DNA from: JAEZBP01 sp963832725
Lineage (GTDB): Bacteria > Myxococcota_A > Polyangia > Polyangiales > Sandaracinaceae
DNA length: 64,000 bases
Direction: 5' to 3'
Assembly: GCA_963832725.1 (NCBI GenBank)
Contig: CAWHVG010000005.1
Location: 1,178,001-1,242,000 of the forward strand
The notes under the pieces were generated by a model that saw only the letters and a list, made by a program, of their open reading frames with translations, did not search any database and had not been told where the DNA came from. This document shows positions 1 through 8,351 of this stretch, one piece after another. A program made the translations under genes and the position numbers. Position 1 is the first letter of the stretch. Every line of letters starts with the position of its first letter.

Positions 1-95
1 GGAGCACGGGAGGATCGCGCTGCGCTTCTCGTGCTCTTGGAGCTGGGCGCGCTGGCGTGGCACGGCGGACGCTCGAGAGCATAGGCTGGGAACGG

Positions 96-1482
96 ATGCG
101 GGACACCGAAGCGCTCGTCGGTCAGAATCCTCCTCGGCAAGCTCGAGGTGATCCGCAAGCTCGGTGGCGGCGGCATGGGCGTCGTCTACGAGGTCGAGCA
201 CCGCCTGACCGGTCACCGCCGCGCGCTCAAGCTGGTGCACGCGAAGTACGCCGACCGGCCGCGCTTCATGAAGCGGCTCCTGAGGGAAGCCAAGATCGCC
301 GGCACGCTGAGCACGCCCTACGTCGTCGAGACCTACGACGCGGGCCGGCTCGAGGACGGCTCCGCCTACGTGCTGATGGAGCTGCTCGACGGGCGCACGC
401 TCTACGACATCCAGCAGGAAGAAGGACGGCTCGCGCCGCGCCGTCTGGCCGAGATCATGTCGCAGGTCGCGGAAGGGATGAGCGTCGCCCACGAGGAAGG
501 CGTGATCCACCGGGACCTCAAGCCCGAGAACATCTTCGTCGTCGCCGACGCCGAGGGCAACGAGCGGGTGAAGATCCTCGACTTCGGCGTGTCCAAGCTC
601 GACGAGTCCGGGGACGTGGCCCGGCTGACGGTGGAGGGCACGCTGGTCGGCACGCCCTACTACATGTCGCCCGAGCAAGCGGCGGGAAGAAGCGTGGACG
701 CGCGCTCGGACGTGTACGCCATGGGCGTGATGATGTACGAGGCGCTCGCCGGCCGGCTGCCCTACGAGGCCGAGAGCGTCGGCGCGCTCTTCGTGAAGAT
801 CGGCGCCGGCGACTGTGTCCCCCTCCGCATCCGGCGGCCGGATCTGGACGAAGCGTGGTGCGAGCTCGTCCACCAGGCGTTCCATCGCAATCCGGGCTCC
901 CGCTTCGCAAGCGCCGAGGCGCTGCGGCGGGAGCTGGTGCAGCTCCTCGGCGGAGGCAGCACCGCCGCGCGCGCCAAGACCATCTCCGACGGCCCGCACG
1001 CATCGGTACACCACGGCTCGAGCCTGCCGCCGCCTCCCGCCACGCCGCAGGACGCCCTCGACTCGGAGCCGGAGCCGCCCGAGCTCCCGGAGGACGACGA
1101 CGAGGCGTTGGCCCTCTCCGCCCCTCCGCTGCGGCGCCAGCGCGAGCCCGAGGGGGATGCGCTGGCAAAGCGAGGCACGCCCCGGATTTCCCCCTGGCTG
1201 TGGGCGGCGGGCGGCGCGCTCGTCGTGGCCCTGCTCGCCCTCCCCTGGCTGCGCGCCGAGGATCCGCCCGCCCCGGCACCGATCGCGAGCCGCGCCGCGA
1301 CGCCCCCCGCTGCGCCCGAGGAGGATCGAGAGCCCGCGACGCCATTGCCCGCGCCCGCTCCTCGAGCCGAGGCCGCCGACGCCGGCGCTCCGACCGACAC
1401 CGGCGAGGAGACTGCGCCGCGCCCCGCCGTACGCCGCACTCGGGCCCGAGCGGCCGGGCTGGACCCGAACCCCTATCACTGA
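96..1482 (+). CDS. Ser/Thr protein kinase with C-terminal membrane anchor (frame broken near its start)
   Basis: Hanks-type kinase that should phosphorylate Ser/Thr on partner proteins from the cytoplasmic face of the inner membrane. Seen: glycine loop LGGGGMGVVYE (about residue 22), ATP lysine in ALKLV (45), HRDLKPEN (138), DFGVSK (162), GTPYYMSPEQ, then a Pro/Glu-rich linker, one membrane segment (about 367-387) and a Pro/Ala-rich tail. The catalytic residues are all present. The natural start is ATG at 96 (MRDTEALVGQ), but it is in a different frame from the kinase. The frame changes at GAATC, 125-129, and removing one A gives MRDTEALVGQILLGK, a normal kinase N-terminus. Without that correction only GTG at 148 is available, and it begins inside the domain. 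The TPR/PEGA gene follows 79 bases later and may be a partner. Family certain, start inferred. Confidence 0.88.
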
Positions 1483-1561
1483 GCGTCGATTTCGCGCCGA
1501 CGCGACGCCCTCGGGGAGTCCCTCTCACCCGAAGCGCGGTAGAGCTTGTATCCTCCCTGCG

Positions 1562-3037
1562 ATGGAGCGAAGGAGCGGACTCGCGTGCGCCGTGGTGGCG
1601 ATGCTGGCTCTCTCCCTGCTCGCCGCGTCCGGGCGCGCGCAGGACGAGCAGCCCCCCGAGCGCACGGCCGAAGCGGCGTCGCACTTCGACCGCGGCATCC
1701 AGTTCTTCAACGAGAGCCGCTTCGACGCCGCGCTGGCGGAGTTCTCGCGCGCGTACGAGCTCGCGCCCGCGCACCAGACCCTCTACAACCTGGCGCGCGT
1801 CCACGCCGCGCTCGGACACGCGGTGGAAGCCGCCGAAGCGTACGAGCGCTATCTGCGCGAGGCCGGCGACGAGCTTCGCCCGCGACGACGCCGCGAGGCC
1901 GAGGAAGCGCTCGAGGAGCAGCGGGCCCGCATCGGCCATCTGATGGTGCGCGCGGACGTGAACGGGGCGCGCGTCGCGCTGGACGGAGTCGACGTGGCGA
2001 CCACGCCGCTCGCCGCGCCGCTCCCCGTCTCCGCCGGCTCCCACACGGTGGAGGTGCGGGCGCCGGGCCACGAAACCGTGCGCCGCGGCATCGCCGTCGC
2101 CGGCCAAGAAGACGTCGAGCTCGAGGTCACGCTGCGCGAAGAGATCGTCCCCCGCGGCACCCTCCGCGTGAGCGCGTCGATCCCCGAGGTTCGCATCGAC
2201 GTGGACGGCGAATCGGTCGGCATCACACCGCTCCCGTCCACGCTCCCGTTGCGCGCCGGGCCGCACGAGGTCCGGGCCAGCCGCGCCGGCTACCAGAGCC
2301 GGACGCAGCGGATCGAGATCGGCGACGGGGCCGAAGCCGAGGTTCGCTTCGAGATGCAGCGGAACCCGGATCCGGCGCCGGACGAGGTCGGGCGCGTCCG
2401 CGTCCGCCTGCCCAACGCGCCCTATCTCATCCGCGTCGACGGTGAGCCGATGATGGGCCTGCGGCTGGAGCTACCCGTCGGCGCGCACGAGATCGAGCTG
2501 GAGGTCACCGACCGCCAAGGCTTCGAGGGTCGCGTGCAGGTGCCGGCCGCGAGCACGGTGGTCATCGCGCCGCCGCTGAGCTGGACGCTCGATGCGCGCC
2601 GCCAGCGGTTGGAGGCCGCGTCCCAGCAGCGCACGATCGGAATCGGCCTCACGATCGGTGGCGCCGCGTTGCTCCTCGGCGCCGCCCCGGTGCTGATTTG
2701 GAACGAGACCCAGATCCCCAACACGGACGCCTCCATCCGCAGCACCCAGCAGATGTACGACAACCAGATGGGCGTGGGCTGCGTCCGCCTGGGCTACGAC
2801 AACCCAGCGTGCACGATGCTCCGCAACCAGGCCGATGCGCTCACCGCCCAGCAATCCGAGCAGAACATCATCCGTGCGGTCACCATCACGGCGGCCGGCG
2901 TCGGCGCGATCCTGGCCGCGGTGGGCCTCTTCGAGTGGGCGCTCGCTCCCTCCGACGAGGACGTCGACGCCGCGGCCCGCGCCCAGGCGGCGCTGCGCGT
3001 CGGACCGGGGAGCGTCACGTTGCACGGCCGCTTCTGA
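1562..3037 (+). CDS. TPR and PEGA-domain membrane protein
   Basis: 491 residues. A signal peptide (1 to about 25, ending SGRAQ) is followed by a tetratricopeptide region (about 40-100; FNESRFDAALAEFSRAYELA), then three PEGA or PEGA-like beta domains (about 128-180, 200-265 and 275-335, with DGVDVATTPL, DGESVGITPL and DGEPMMGL). Two hydrophobic segments (about 360-382 and 440-460) lie near the C-terminus. PEGA domains are small extracytoplasmic modules often paired with bacterial kinases, and a wall or surface binding role is usually supposed. This gene lies just behind a membrane-anchored kinase, so a sensor-partner relation is plausible but not shown. ATG 1562 is chosen because the signal peptide starts there; the open frame runs far upstream but that part has no domain character. 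Exact ligand unknown. Confidence 0.82.
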   Translation: MERRSGLACAVVAMLALSLLAASGRAQDEQPPERTAEAASHFDRGIQFFNESRFDAALAEFSRAYELAPAHQTLYNLARVHAALGHAVEAAEAYERYLREAGDELRPRRRREAEEALEEQRARIGHLMVRADVNGARVALDGVDVATTPLAAPLPVSAGSHTVEVRAPGHETVRRGIAVAGQEDVELEVTLREEIVPRGTLRVSASIPEVRIDVDGESVGITPLPSTLPLRAGPHEVRASRAGYQSRTQRIEIGDGAEAEVRFEMQRNPDPAPDEVGRVRVRLPNAPYLIRVDGEPMMGLRLELPVGAHEIELEVTDRQGFEGRVQVPAASTVVIAPPLSWTLDARRQRLEAASQQRTIGIGLTIGGAALLLGAAPVLIWNETQIPNTDASIRSTQQMYDNQMGVGCVRLGYDNPACTMLRNQADALTAQQSEQNIIRAVTITAAGVGAILAAVGLFEWALAPSDEDVDAAARAQAALRVGPGSVTLHGRF

Positions 3038-3067
3038 GCGGCGCTCACGGACGAAGCGTGCGCGCCG

Positions 3068-3775
3068 TCAGTGGCCTGTCTCGTCGTAGACGTAGAGCGT
3101 GACGCCTGCGAAGGGGAGCACGGAGAAGTATCCCGGCCCCTGGAAGGTCCTTCCGGGCGCCGCCCACTCCACCAGGCATCCGGCCTCGATGCCGAAGAAG
3201 GGCGAGAGCTCGATCTGAAAGCCCACGCCACCCTGCAGCGCGAGCGTGAGCTGGCTCGTGCCGTGCTGAACGGTGTTCGCCGAGTCGATGTAGTCGAAGA
3301 AGTGCCAGCGGATGGTGGCGCCGAGCTGCAGGAAGGGGACGAACGCCGTCTCGTTGAAGAACATGTAGCGGCCGGCCAAGCCGACGTCGACGCGGGTGAG
3401 CACGTTGCTCATCATCATGTGTCCCTGGGTGTTCACCCCGTTGGCGGCGATCCCGCCGAGCAGGTCGACGGTGAAGCCCGAGGGGAACTCCCATCCCACG
3501 CGGCCCAGCACGCCGGCCCCGGCCCCGACGCCGACCGGCTGCGCTCCGGCACCGCCGGGCGTCACGGGGCTCACGTAGATCGGGCTGGTGAGCTGTGCGC
3601 CGTACTGCACGCCGCGTCCCTGACCGCGCAGGTAGCCACGCTCGACCACCTGCGACTCGGTGGCAGGCCCTTCCTCCACGACCTGCACCTGGGCTCGCGC
3701 CGCCGGCGCCGCCAGCAGAGCCGCGAGCGCCAGCGCCGCGCCAATCGCGTGCCTCGTTGCGAAGATGTCGATCAC
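3068..3775 (-). CDS. Secreted outer-membrane beta-barrel-like protein
   Basis: 235 residues from GTG 3775. The N-terminus is a signal peptide (about 1-25, ending PAARAQ). The remainder alternates Gly and aromatic residues as in small outer-membrane barrels (VGWEFPSGFTVDLLGGIA, GLAGRYMFFNETAFVPFLQL, FSVLPFAGVTLYVYDETGH) and ends in a strand-like segment. No enzyme motif was seen. It converges on the TPR/PEGA gene with only 30 bases between the stops. The start is supported by an AGGACG element a few bases before GTG. It may be a porin-like or structural envelope protein; the family is not identified more closely. Confidence 0.72.
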   Translation of the reverse strand: MIDIFATRHAIGAALALAALLAAPAARAQVQVVEEGPATESQVVERGYLRGQGRGVQYGAQLTSPIYVSPVTPGGAGAQPVGVGAGAGVLGRVGWEFPSGFTVDLLGGIAANGVNTQGHMMMSNVLTRVDVGLAGRYMFFNETAFVPFLQLGATIRWHFFDYIDSANTVQHGTSQLTLALQGGVGFQIELSPFFGIEAGCLVEWAAPGRTFQGPGYFSVLPFAGVTLYVYDETGH

Positions 3776-3981
3776 CCAACGTCCTAGATGTCCTCGGCGG
3801 AGATCGCGACACGGTCTGGCCGGCCCTCGACGCCGATCTCGGGCGCGAGCCTCCTCGAAAATGCCTTGCATTTCCTGTGAGGGCGCGCACCCAATCTCGA
3901 CGCCGATCGCTCGGCCATGCCGGTCACGACTTCCACCTCCGACATCTACGACGCGCGCGGCGTGCTCACCCCTCATCGATC
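3776..3981. other. Intergenic, no gene seen
   Basis: About 200 bases between two minus-strand genes. No open frame with domain character, no RNA gene and no clear hairpin with a T-tract was found. It probably holds the promoter of the outer-membrane protein gene, but no good -35/-10 pair stands out. Confidence 0.4.
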
Positions 3982-4425
3982 TCACTCCTCGATCGCGAAA
4001 CGAAGCTGGTGACGCTCTCCGTCGCGGAGAAAGTCGACGGTCAGCTCGCTGGCCACCCGGAGCGCGTCCCAGGCGGCCAGCGCCTGCTCGGGCCGCTCCA
4101 CCGGCATCCCGTTCACGCGCACCACCGTGTCCCCGGCGTGAAGATCCACCCCGTCGAAGAGCTCGCTCCGAAGCGCGGTGAGGCGATGGCCCACGAAGCG
4201 GCCCTCTTCCAGATCGGGCTCGGTGGTGACCCGCTGCAGAAAGCGCCCGAGGCCCTGCTCGAGCACGGCGTCGAGCTCGGCGCGCGCGATGGTCCCCTGC
4301 CGAACGGGCGCGCGCGGCGGCGGCGCTTCCTCGACCTGCTCCGCGCGGGTCTCGGCATGCGGGCTCGCGCCGCCACAGGCGGAGAACGCGAAGGCGGCGG
4401 CCAGGAGCAGCCAGCGTGGGCACAT
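3982..4425 (-). CDS. PDZ-like lipoprotein
   Basis: 147 residues. The N-terminus MCPRWLLLAAAFAFSAC is a lipoprotein signal with lipobox FSAC, so the mature protein should begin at Cys17. The rest resembles the small PDZ-like domain at the C-terminus of type II secretion protein C: GTIARAELDAVLEQGLGRFL followed by HAGDTVVRVNGMPVERPEQALAAWDAL. In that family the domain binds peptides or secretin subunits. Here it stands alone without the transmembrane and HR domains, so it may be a periplasmic adaptor rather than a GspC. It lies 14 bases downstream of tmk on the same strand. The open frame extends upstream over tmk, but ATG 4425 is the only start that gives a lipobox. Confidence 0.72.
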   Translation of the reverse strand: MCPRWLLLAAAFAFSACGGASPHAETRAEQVEEAPPPRAPVRQGTIARAELDAVLEQGLGRFLQRVTTEPDLEEGRFVGHRLTALRSELFDGVDLHAGDTVVRVNGMPVERPEQALAAWDALRVASELTVDFLRDGERHQLRFAIEE

Positions 4426-4439
4426 CCTCGGCACCGCTC

Positions 4440-5090
4440 TCAACGCTCGCCGCGCAGGCGCTCCACGGCGTGCAGGATGTCGAGCGCCACCTCCTCGACC
4501 GACCGACCCGCATCGATGTGCTCGATCCGATCGCCGGGGAAGAACTTCTCGATGTCCCGATAGAACGCCGCCAGCTGCTGTTGGAGCTCCAGGTCGTCGT
4601 AGAGCTCGCGACCCGCGCTCCGCTCGTTTCGCCTCCGGGCGGCCTCGCCGGGCTCCACGTCCAGCACGATGGTCAGATCGGGCCGCCGCGCGTGCTGGTT
4701 GATCTGACGCACCCACTCCACCGTCTCGGGCTCACCGCCACCGGTGATCGACTGGTAGGCCACCGAGGACGCGTCGTAGCGATCGCTGAGCACCGTCACC
4801 CCGTCCATGAGGTTCGGGTGAATGCTCGCCTCGATGTGGTCCATCCGGTCCGCCGCGAAGAGCAGCGCCATCGTGCTCCACGACGACGGCCGGTTCCCGC
4901 TGATGCCCGGCACCACCACCCGACCCGTCAGAATCTGCCGGATGAGCACGCCCACCGGGCCGTCGCTCGGCTCGCGGGTGGTGTGGATGGGCAGCCCCTT
5001 CTTCCGGAGGGCCTTGGCAAGCAAAGAGGTGTGGGTCGTCGTGCCAGCGCCGTCGACCCCCTCGAGGACGATGAACAGACCCTCGATCAT
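4440..5090 (-). CDS. tmk: Thymidylate kinase
   Basis: 216 residues, normal for the family. It phosphorylates dTMP to dTDP in the cytoplasm for dTTP synthesis. Seen: N-terminal P-loop region FIVLEGVDGAGTTTHT, the TREPSDGPVG segment, the DR-Y motif SDRYDASSVAYQS, and a Lys/Arg-poor lid with RSAGRELYD. The P-loop reads GAGTTT, so the usual Walker A lysine (GxGKT/S) is replaced by threonine. The rest of the motif set is intact, so I still call it a functional thymidylate kinase. It probably forms one unit with the PDZ-like lipoprotein gene behind it. Start ATG 5090 sits at the expected point of the fold. Confidence 0.93.
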   Translation of the reverse strand: MIEGLFIVLEGVDGAGTTTHTSLLAKALRKKGLPIHTTREPSDGPVGVLIRQILTGRVVVPGISGNRPSSWSTMALLFAADRMDHIEASIHPNLMDGVTVLSDRYDASSVAYQSITGGGEPETVEWVRQINQHARRPDLTIVLDVEPGEAARRRNERSAGRELYDDLELQQQLAAFYRDIEKFFPGDRIEHIDAGRSVEEVALDILHAVERLRGER

Positions 5091-5187
5091 GGCGGCACGC
5101 TACCAGAAAAGGAGAGGCGCGACAGCCGACCTCGCGTCATCGCGGACGAGCGTCCGTCGTGCCCACCGCGCGCCGCACCCGCTCACC

Positions 5188-6561
5188 TCAGCGCGCAGCG
5201 CAGTGCTCGGTCCGTCCGAGGCGGCAGAGCGCCACCCGCGCCTGATAAGCGAGCGCACCCTGCGGCGCTTCGCGCAGGTACCGTTCGTAGCTGACCCGCG
5301 CCGCCTCGACGTCGTGCAGGCGGCGCTCCTGGAGTCTGGCCAGCGAGAAGATCGCGTTGTGGGCCTGGGAGTGTCCTCGCCCCGCCTGCTCCGCGGCGCG
5401 GTACGCGCGCACGGCCTGATCGAGCCTCCCCTCGCGCTCGCTGACGTCACCGATGCGAAGCCAGGCGTCCGTGCGAACCCGGGCCGGAACCGACGCTCGG
5501 GTCAGCGCGCGCAGGATCGGCAGCGCGCGGGCCTCGTGCCCGTCCTGGATGAGCTCGACGGCGCGGGACAAGAGCTCGGCGGGATCGCTGCGCCGGGGCG
5601 CAGCCTCGGCCGGGTTCGCCGCGGTCTCTACACGGTTCGCCCCGGTCTCGTCGCGCGCAGCAGTCGCCTCCAAACCGTCGCTGGTGTCGACCGGCTCCGC
5701 TCCGCGCTCCCACTCGGGCTCCGGCTCGATCGCCTCGCCGGACTCCCCGCTCGGCTCGTCGAGAGCCGCCGGCGCGTCCTCGGGAACGAGCGTCTCGAAC
5801 GAGTCCACGGCCAGAGGAGCCGCCTCCGATACGTCCGAGCTCGAAGGATCACTCTCCGGCGCGAGCCGCTCGGGAAGGCCCTCGCGCTCCTCGTCGGCGC
5901 GCGCGATCTCGGCGGCCTCCACGTGCGTCCTCTGCCCGGCGTGAACCAGACGGACCGGCCCGCCGTCGAGGGGCACCACACGAACGGTTCCCTCGGACAC
6001 CGCCACCCGCGTGCCGTCGCCGCCGACCTCCACCCGGAACACCGTGCCGACCACCTCGACCCGCGCGTTGGGCGTCTCGACGGTCATGCGCTCGCGCCCC
6101 CGCTGCCGCGGATGGAACGCCACCCGCACCGCTCCGTCCTCCAGCTCGAGCGCCAGCCGCTCCGAGGTCAGCCGCGCGATGCGGAGACGGCTCGCGGACT
6201 CGATGCGGACCCGGGAGTCAACAATCTGGATGTCCGCCACCTCGTGCGGCTCCGTGCGCAGGGCCGAGCCCTCCTCCAGCGTGCCGCGCTCCACCGACGC
6301 GCTGGCCTCGCGCCGCTCGAAACGCGCGACCGGCGCCGCGGGCTCGTCGTCGAGCGCGAGGAACACCAGCGCCGCCGCCGCCGCCGCCAGCACGACGCCG
6401 GCACCGAGCGCCACCCGCAGCGGCCTGCGAACGACGGAACGATCCCCCGCCGCCGCCAACACCCGCTGCTCCAGCCGCACGCGCGCGATGTCGTTCGGCG
6501 AGGGCGGGTTCTCGCGGAGCACCTCGGCCACCGCGAGGCTATCGGTCGGACGCTCGGTCAT
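5188..6561 (-). CDS. FecR-domain and TPR protein, probable anti-sigma partner
   Basis: 457 residues. A cytoplasmic N-terminus of about 50 residues (SLAVAEVLRENPPSPND) is followed by one membrane segment (about 54-74), a FecR-like beta domain (about 80-190; TPNARVEVVGTVFRVEVGGD and SEGTVRVVPLDGG), a long acidic linker, and TPR-like repeats at the C-terminus (about 330-455, ending in a YERYLREAPQG repeat). FecR proteins carry a periplasmic signal to an ECF sigma factor. The start codon overlaps the stop of the sigma gene (ATGA at 6558-6561), so the two are translationally coupled. No TonB receptor gene lies nearby, so this is not a classical iron system. The TPR fusion resembles other myxobacterial FecR proteins. 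Role inferred from domain and coupling. Confidence 0.83.
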   Translation of the reverse strand: MTERPTDSLAVAEVLRENPPSPNDIARVRLEQRVLAAAGDRSVVRRPLRVALGAGVVLAAAAAALVFLALDDEPAAPVARFERREASASVERGTLEEGSALRTEPHEVADIQIVDSRVRIESASRLRIARLTSERLALELEDGAVRVAFHPRQRGRERMTVETPNARVEVVGTVFRVEVGGDGTRVAVSEGTVRVVPLDGGPVRLVHAGQRTHVEAAEIARADEEREGLPERLAPESDPSSSDVSEAAPLAVDSFETLVPEDAPAALDEPSGESGEAIEPEPEWERGAEPVDTSDGLEATAARDETGANRVETAANPAEAAPRRSDPAELLSRAVELIQDGHEARALPILRALTRASVPARVRTDAWLRIGDVSEREGRLDQAVRAYRAAEQAGRGHSQAHNAIFSLARLQERRLHDVEAARVSYERYLREAPQGALAYQARVALCRLGRTEHCAAR

Positions 6562-7148
6562 CGTCCGCCTCCTTCGGGCGCATGCTCGGCCAGGAGCGCG
6601 TCAATCCGGCGGCGCGCCGCCTTCACCCGAGCGTGCAGCGTCGAGATGCCCGTACCGGTCATCTCGCGGATCTCCTCGAACGTGTAGCCCTCCACCTCGT
6701 GGAGGACGAACGCCATGCGCTGGTCCGGAGTGAGCTCGGCGAGGGCCGCCTCCGCGACCGAGAGCGCATCGAGCCGCGCGTCGGGCGCCGACGCCGGCCT
6801 CCCGAGCCCCACCCACTCCGTCACCTTGCTCCAGCGCCGCCGCCGCCAGCGCGAGCGGGCGGCGTCCAGCGCGCGCCGCGTCGCGATCCCGACCAGCCAC
6901 GTGGACACCCGAGAGCGCCCGTCGAACTTCCCGGCGCCGTCGAGCGCCACCAAGAAGACCTGCTGCACCACGTCCTCGACGTCGCCGTCCCCCGGCCCGA
7001 GGATGCGGGCCACACAGCGGTACACGCGGTCGAGATGCTCTCGATAGAGCTCCCGCACCGCCCGCTGATCCCCCGCCGCCGCGTCGCGGAGCCGCGCCTC
7101 GTCGGCGTCGACCCCGCCGGGGATCGCGCTGAAACGCCCGCTGGCCAT
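6558..7148 (-). CDS. ECF-type RNA polymerase sigma factor
   Basis: 196 residues from ATG 7148. Region 2 is clear (YREHLDRVYRCVARIL, then DVEDVVQQVFLVAL), as is region 4 (LAELTPDQRMAFVLHEVEGY, then FEEIREMTGTGISTLHARVK with a helix-turn-helix). No region 1 or 3 is present, as expected for the ECF group. It would redirect RNA polymerase to a small regulon. It is coupled by a 4-base overlap to the FecR/TPR gene. The open frame extends to 7310, but the extra residues have no sigma character and would overlap the upstream gene. A promoter recognised by this factor was not found. Confidence 0.9.
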   Translation of the reverse strand: MASGRFSAIPGGVDADEARLRDAAAGDQRAVRELYREHLDRVYRCVARILGPGDGDVEDVVQQVFLVALDGAGKFDGRSRVSTWLVGIATRRALDAARSRWRRRRWSKVTEWVGLGRPASAPDARLDALSVAEAALAELTPDQRMAFVLHEVEGYTFEEIREMTGTGISTLHARVKAARRRIDALLAEHAPEGGGR

Positions 7149-7231
7149 CGTCGCTCCCACGTTCGTGGGTCGCTCGGCGGCCGTCGGTTTTTCGACCTCG
7201 GAACCGAAAAATCCATCGGCGGGCCGGATTC

Positions 7232-8287
7232 TCATGGCCTCACCCGGAGAACCACCGCGCTCCAGAGCGTGACGATGTCCTCGACGAGCACGCTCTCGAC
7301 GGTGGAACACGCGCCCGTGCCCCCGCTGCGGACGATGCGGGCCGGCGACACGCTCACATCGGCCCCGACGTCGAGCGCCAGCTCGAAAGGCCCGCCCATC
7401 CGCCAGGCCACCTCCACCCCCGAGCGCACCCCGAAGTCGGTCGAGAGCCGGCTGGTGTCGGCGCCGACCACGTTGACCAGGCCGAAGCGGCTGATCACGC
7501 CCAGGCTGAGCCCGATCAAGACGACGTCGTCGATGTGGATCGGCCGGTACGAGAGCCGGAGCCCGAGCGTGACCGGCCGATAGTCGATCCGGTTTCCATC
7601 GCAGCCAATCGTCTCCTGCGCCAGCAGGGGAACGTCGCCCTCGATGGAGAGACAGCCGTCGTGGAGGCAGAGGCCGAGCCCGATCCGCGGCCCGACCAGC
7701 CCACCGACCCGACCGGTCGTGAGGCCGGCCACGGCGCCGAGATAGAACCAGGGCTTCGCCTCCGCGTCCACGCGCTGCCGCGGCCCGAAGATGCCTCCCT
7801 CGGGCTCGCGGTAGATCCAGGTGACCTCGTGACCGCGCAGCTCCCAGGTCCGCCGGGTCGAGGTGGGCTCGAAGCCCTCCGGTGGGCCGTCGAGCGCCGC
7901 GTCGCGGAGGGTCTCGACGGCCAGCGCCACCGCACGCACCGCCGCCTGACCGCTCTGCCCGCGGATCGACACCTCACTACGGTAGACCTGCGTCTCGGGC
8001 CCCGCGAGGACGAGCAGCACCACCCCGTGCTCGCGCGCCATGGCCACGTGCCCGGTCGGCACCGCCTCCATGATCTCCGGCGGCGGCGCCTGCCCCACGC
8101 TCACCGGGTTCGAGAGGCGGAGGGACAACGTGCGGGCCACGGCTCCGGCGAAGCGGCGCAGCCCGCGCCCCGGACGCAGGGTCAGCGGTGCGTCGGCGGG
8201 GAGCAGGGGCGGCGGCTGCGCGCGCGCGCCGGGCACTGCGGAAAAGAGCACCAACGCGAACGCCAAGGCTGTCCGGACCCTCGGCAT
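7232..8287 (-). CDS. Secreted protein of unknown function upstream of the sigma factor
   Basis: 351 residues from ATG 8287. A clear signal peptide (1-24, ending GARAQ) is followed by an alpha/beta-looking first half and a Gly-rich second half with barrel-like segments (WFYLGAVAGLTTGRVGGLVG, PRIGLGLCLHDGCLSIEGDV, VTLGLRLSYRPIHIDDVVL). It may be an outer-membrane protein with a periplasmic N-terminal domain. No enzyme motif was recognised. It lies 83 bases before the ECF sigma gene on the same strand, which suggests a three-gene unit: envelope protein, sigma, FecR/TPR. It could be the sensor or the target of that sigma system. Confidence 0.7.
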   Translation of the reverse strand: MPRVRTALAFALVLFSAVPGARAQPPPLLPADAPLTLRPGRGLRRFAGAVARTLSLRLSNPVSVGQAPPPEIMEAVPTGHVAMAREHGVVLLVLAGPETQVYRSEVSIRGQSGQAAVRAVALAVETLRDAALDGPPEGFEPTSTRRTWELRGHEVTWIYREPEGGIFGPRQRVDAEAKPWFYLGAVAGLTTGRVGGLVGPRIGLGLCLHDGCLSIEGDVPLLAQETIGCDGNRIDYRPVTLGLRLSYRPIHIDDVVLIGLSLGVISRFGLVNVVGADTSRLSTDFGVRSGVEVAWRMGGPFELALDVGADVSVSPARIVRSGGTGACSTVESVLVEDIVTLWSAVVLRVRP

Positions 8288-8351
8288 GAACGCGCAGGGT
8301 ACGCCATCGAACCCTCGCGGGAAGCCTTCAATCGGCCCAACGCCCCGGTTA

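Noticed and set aside
3595..4563. 322-codon plus-strand frame over the outer-membrane and PDZ-like genes
   Set aside because: It is antisense to two genes with signal peptides and motifs, and is Arg/His-rich as expected of a GC shadow.
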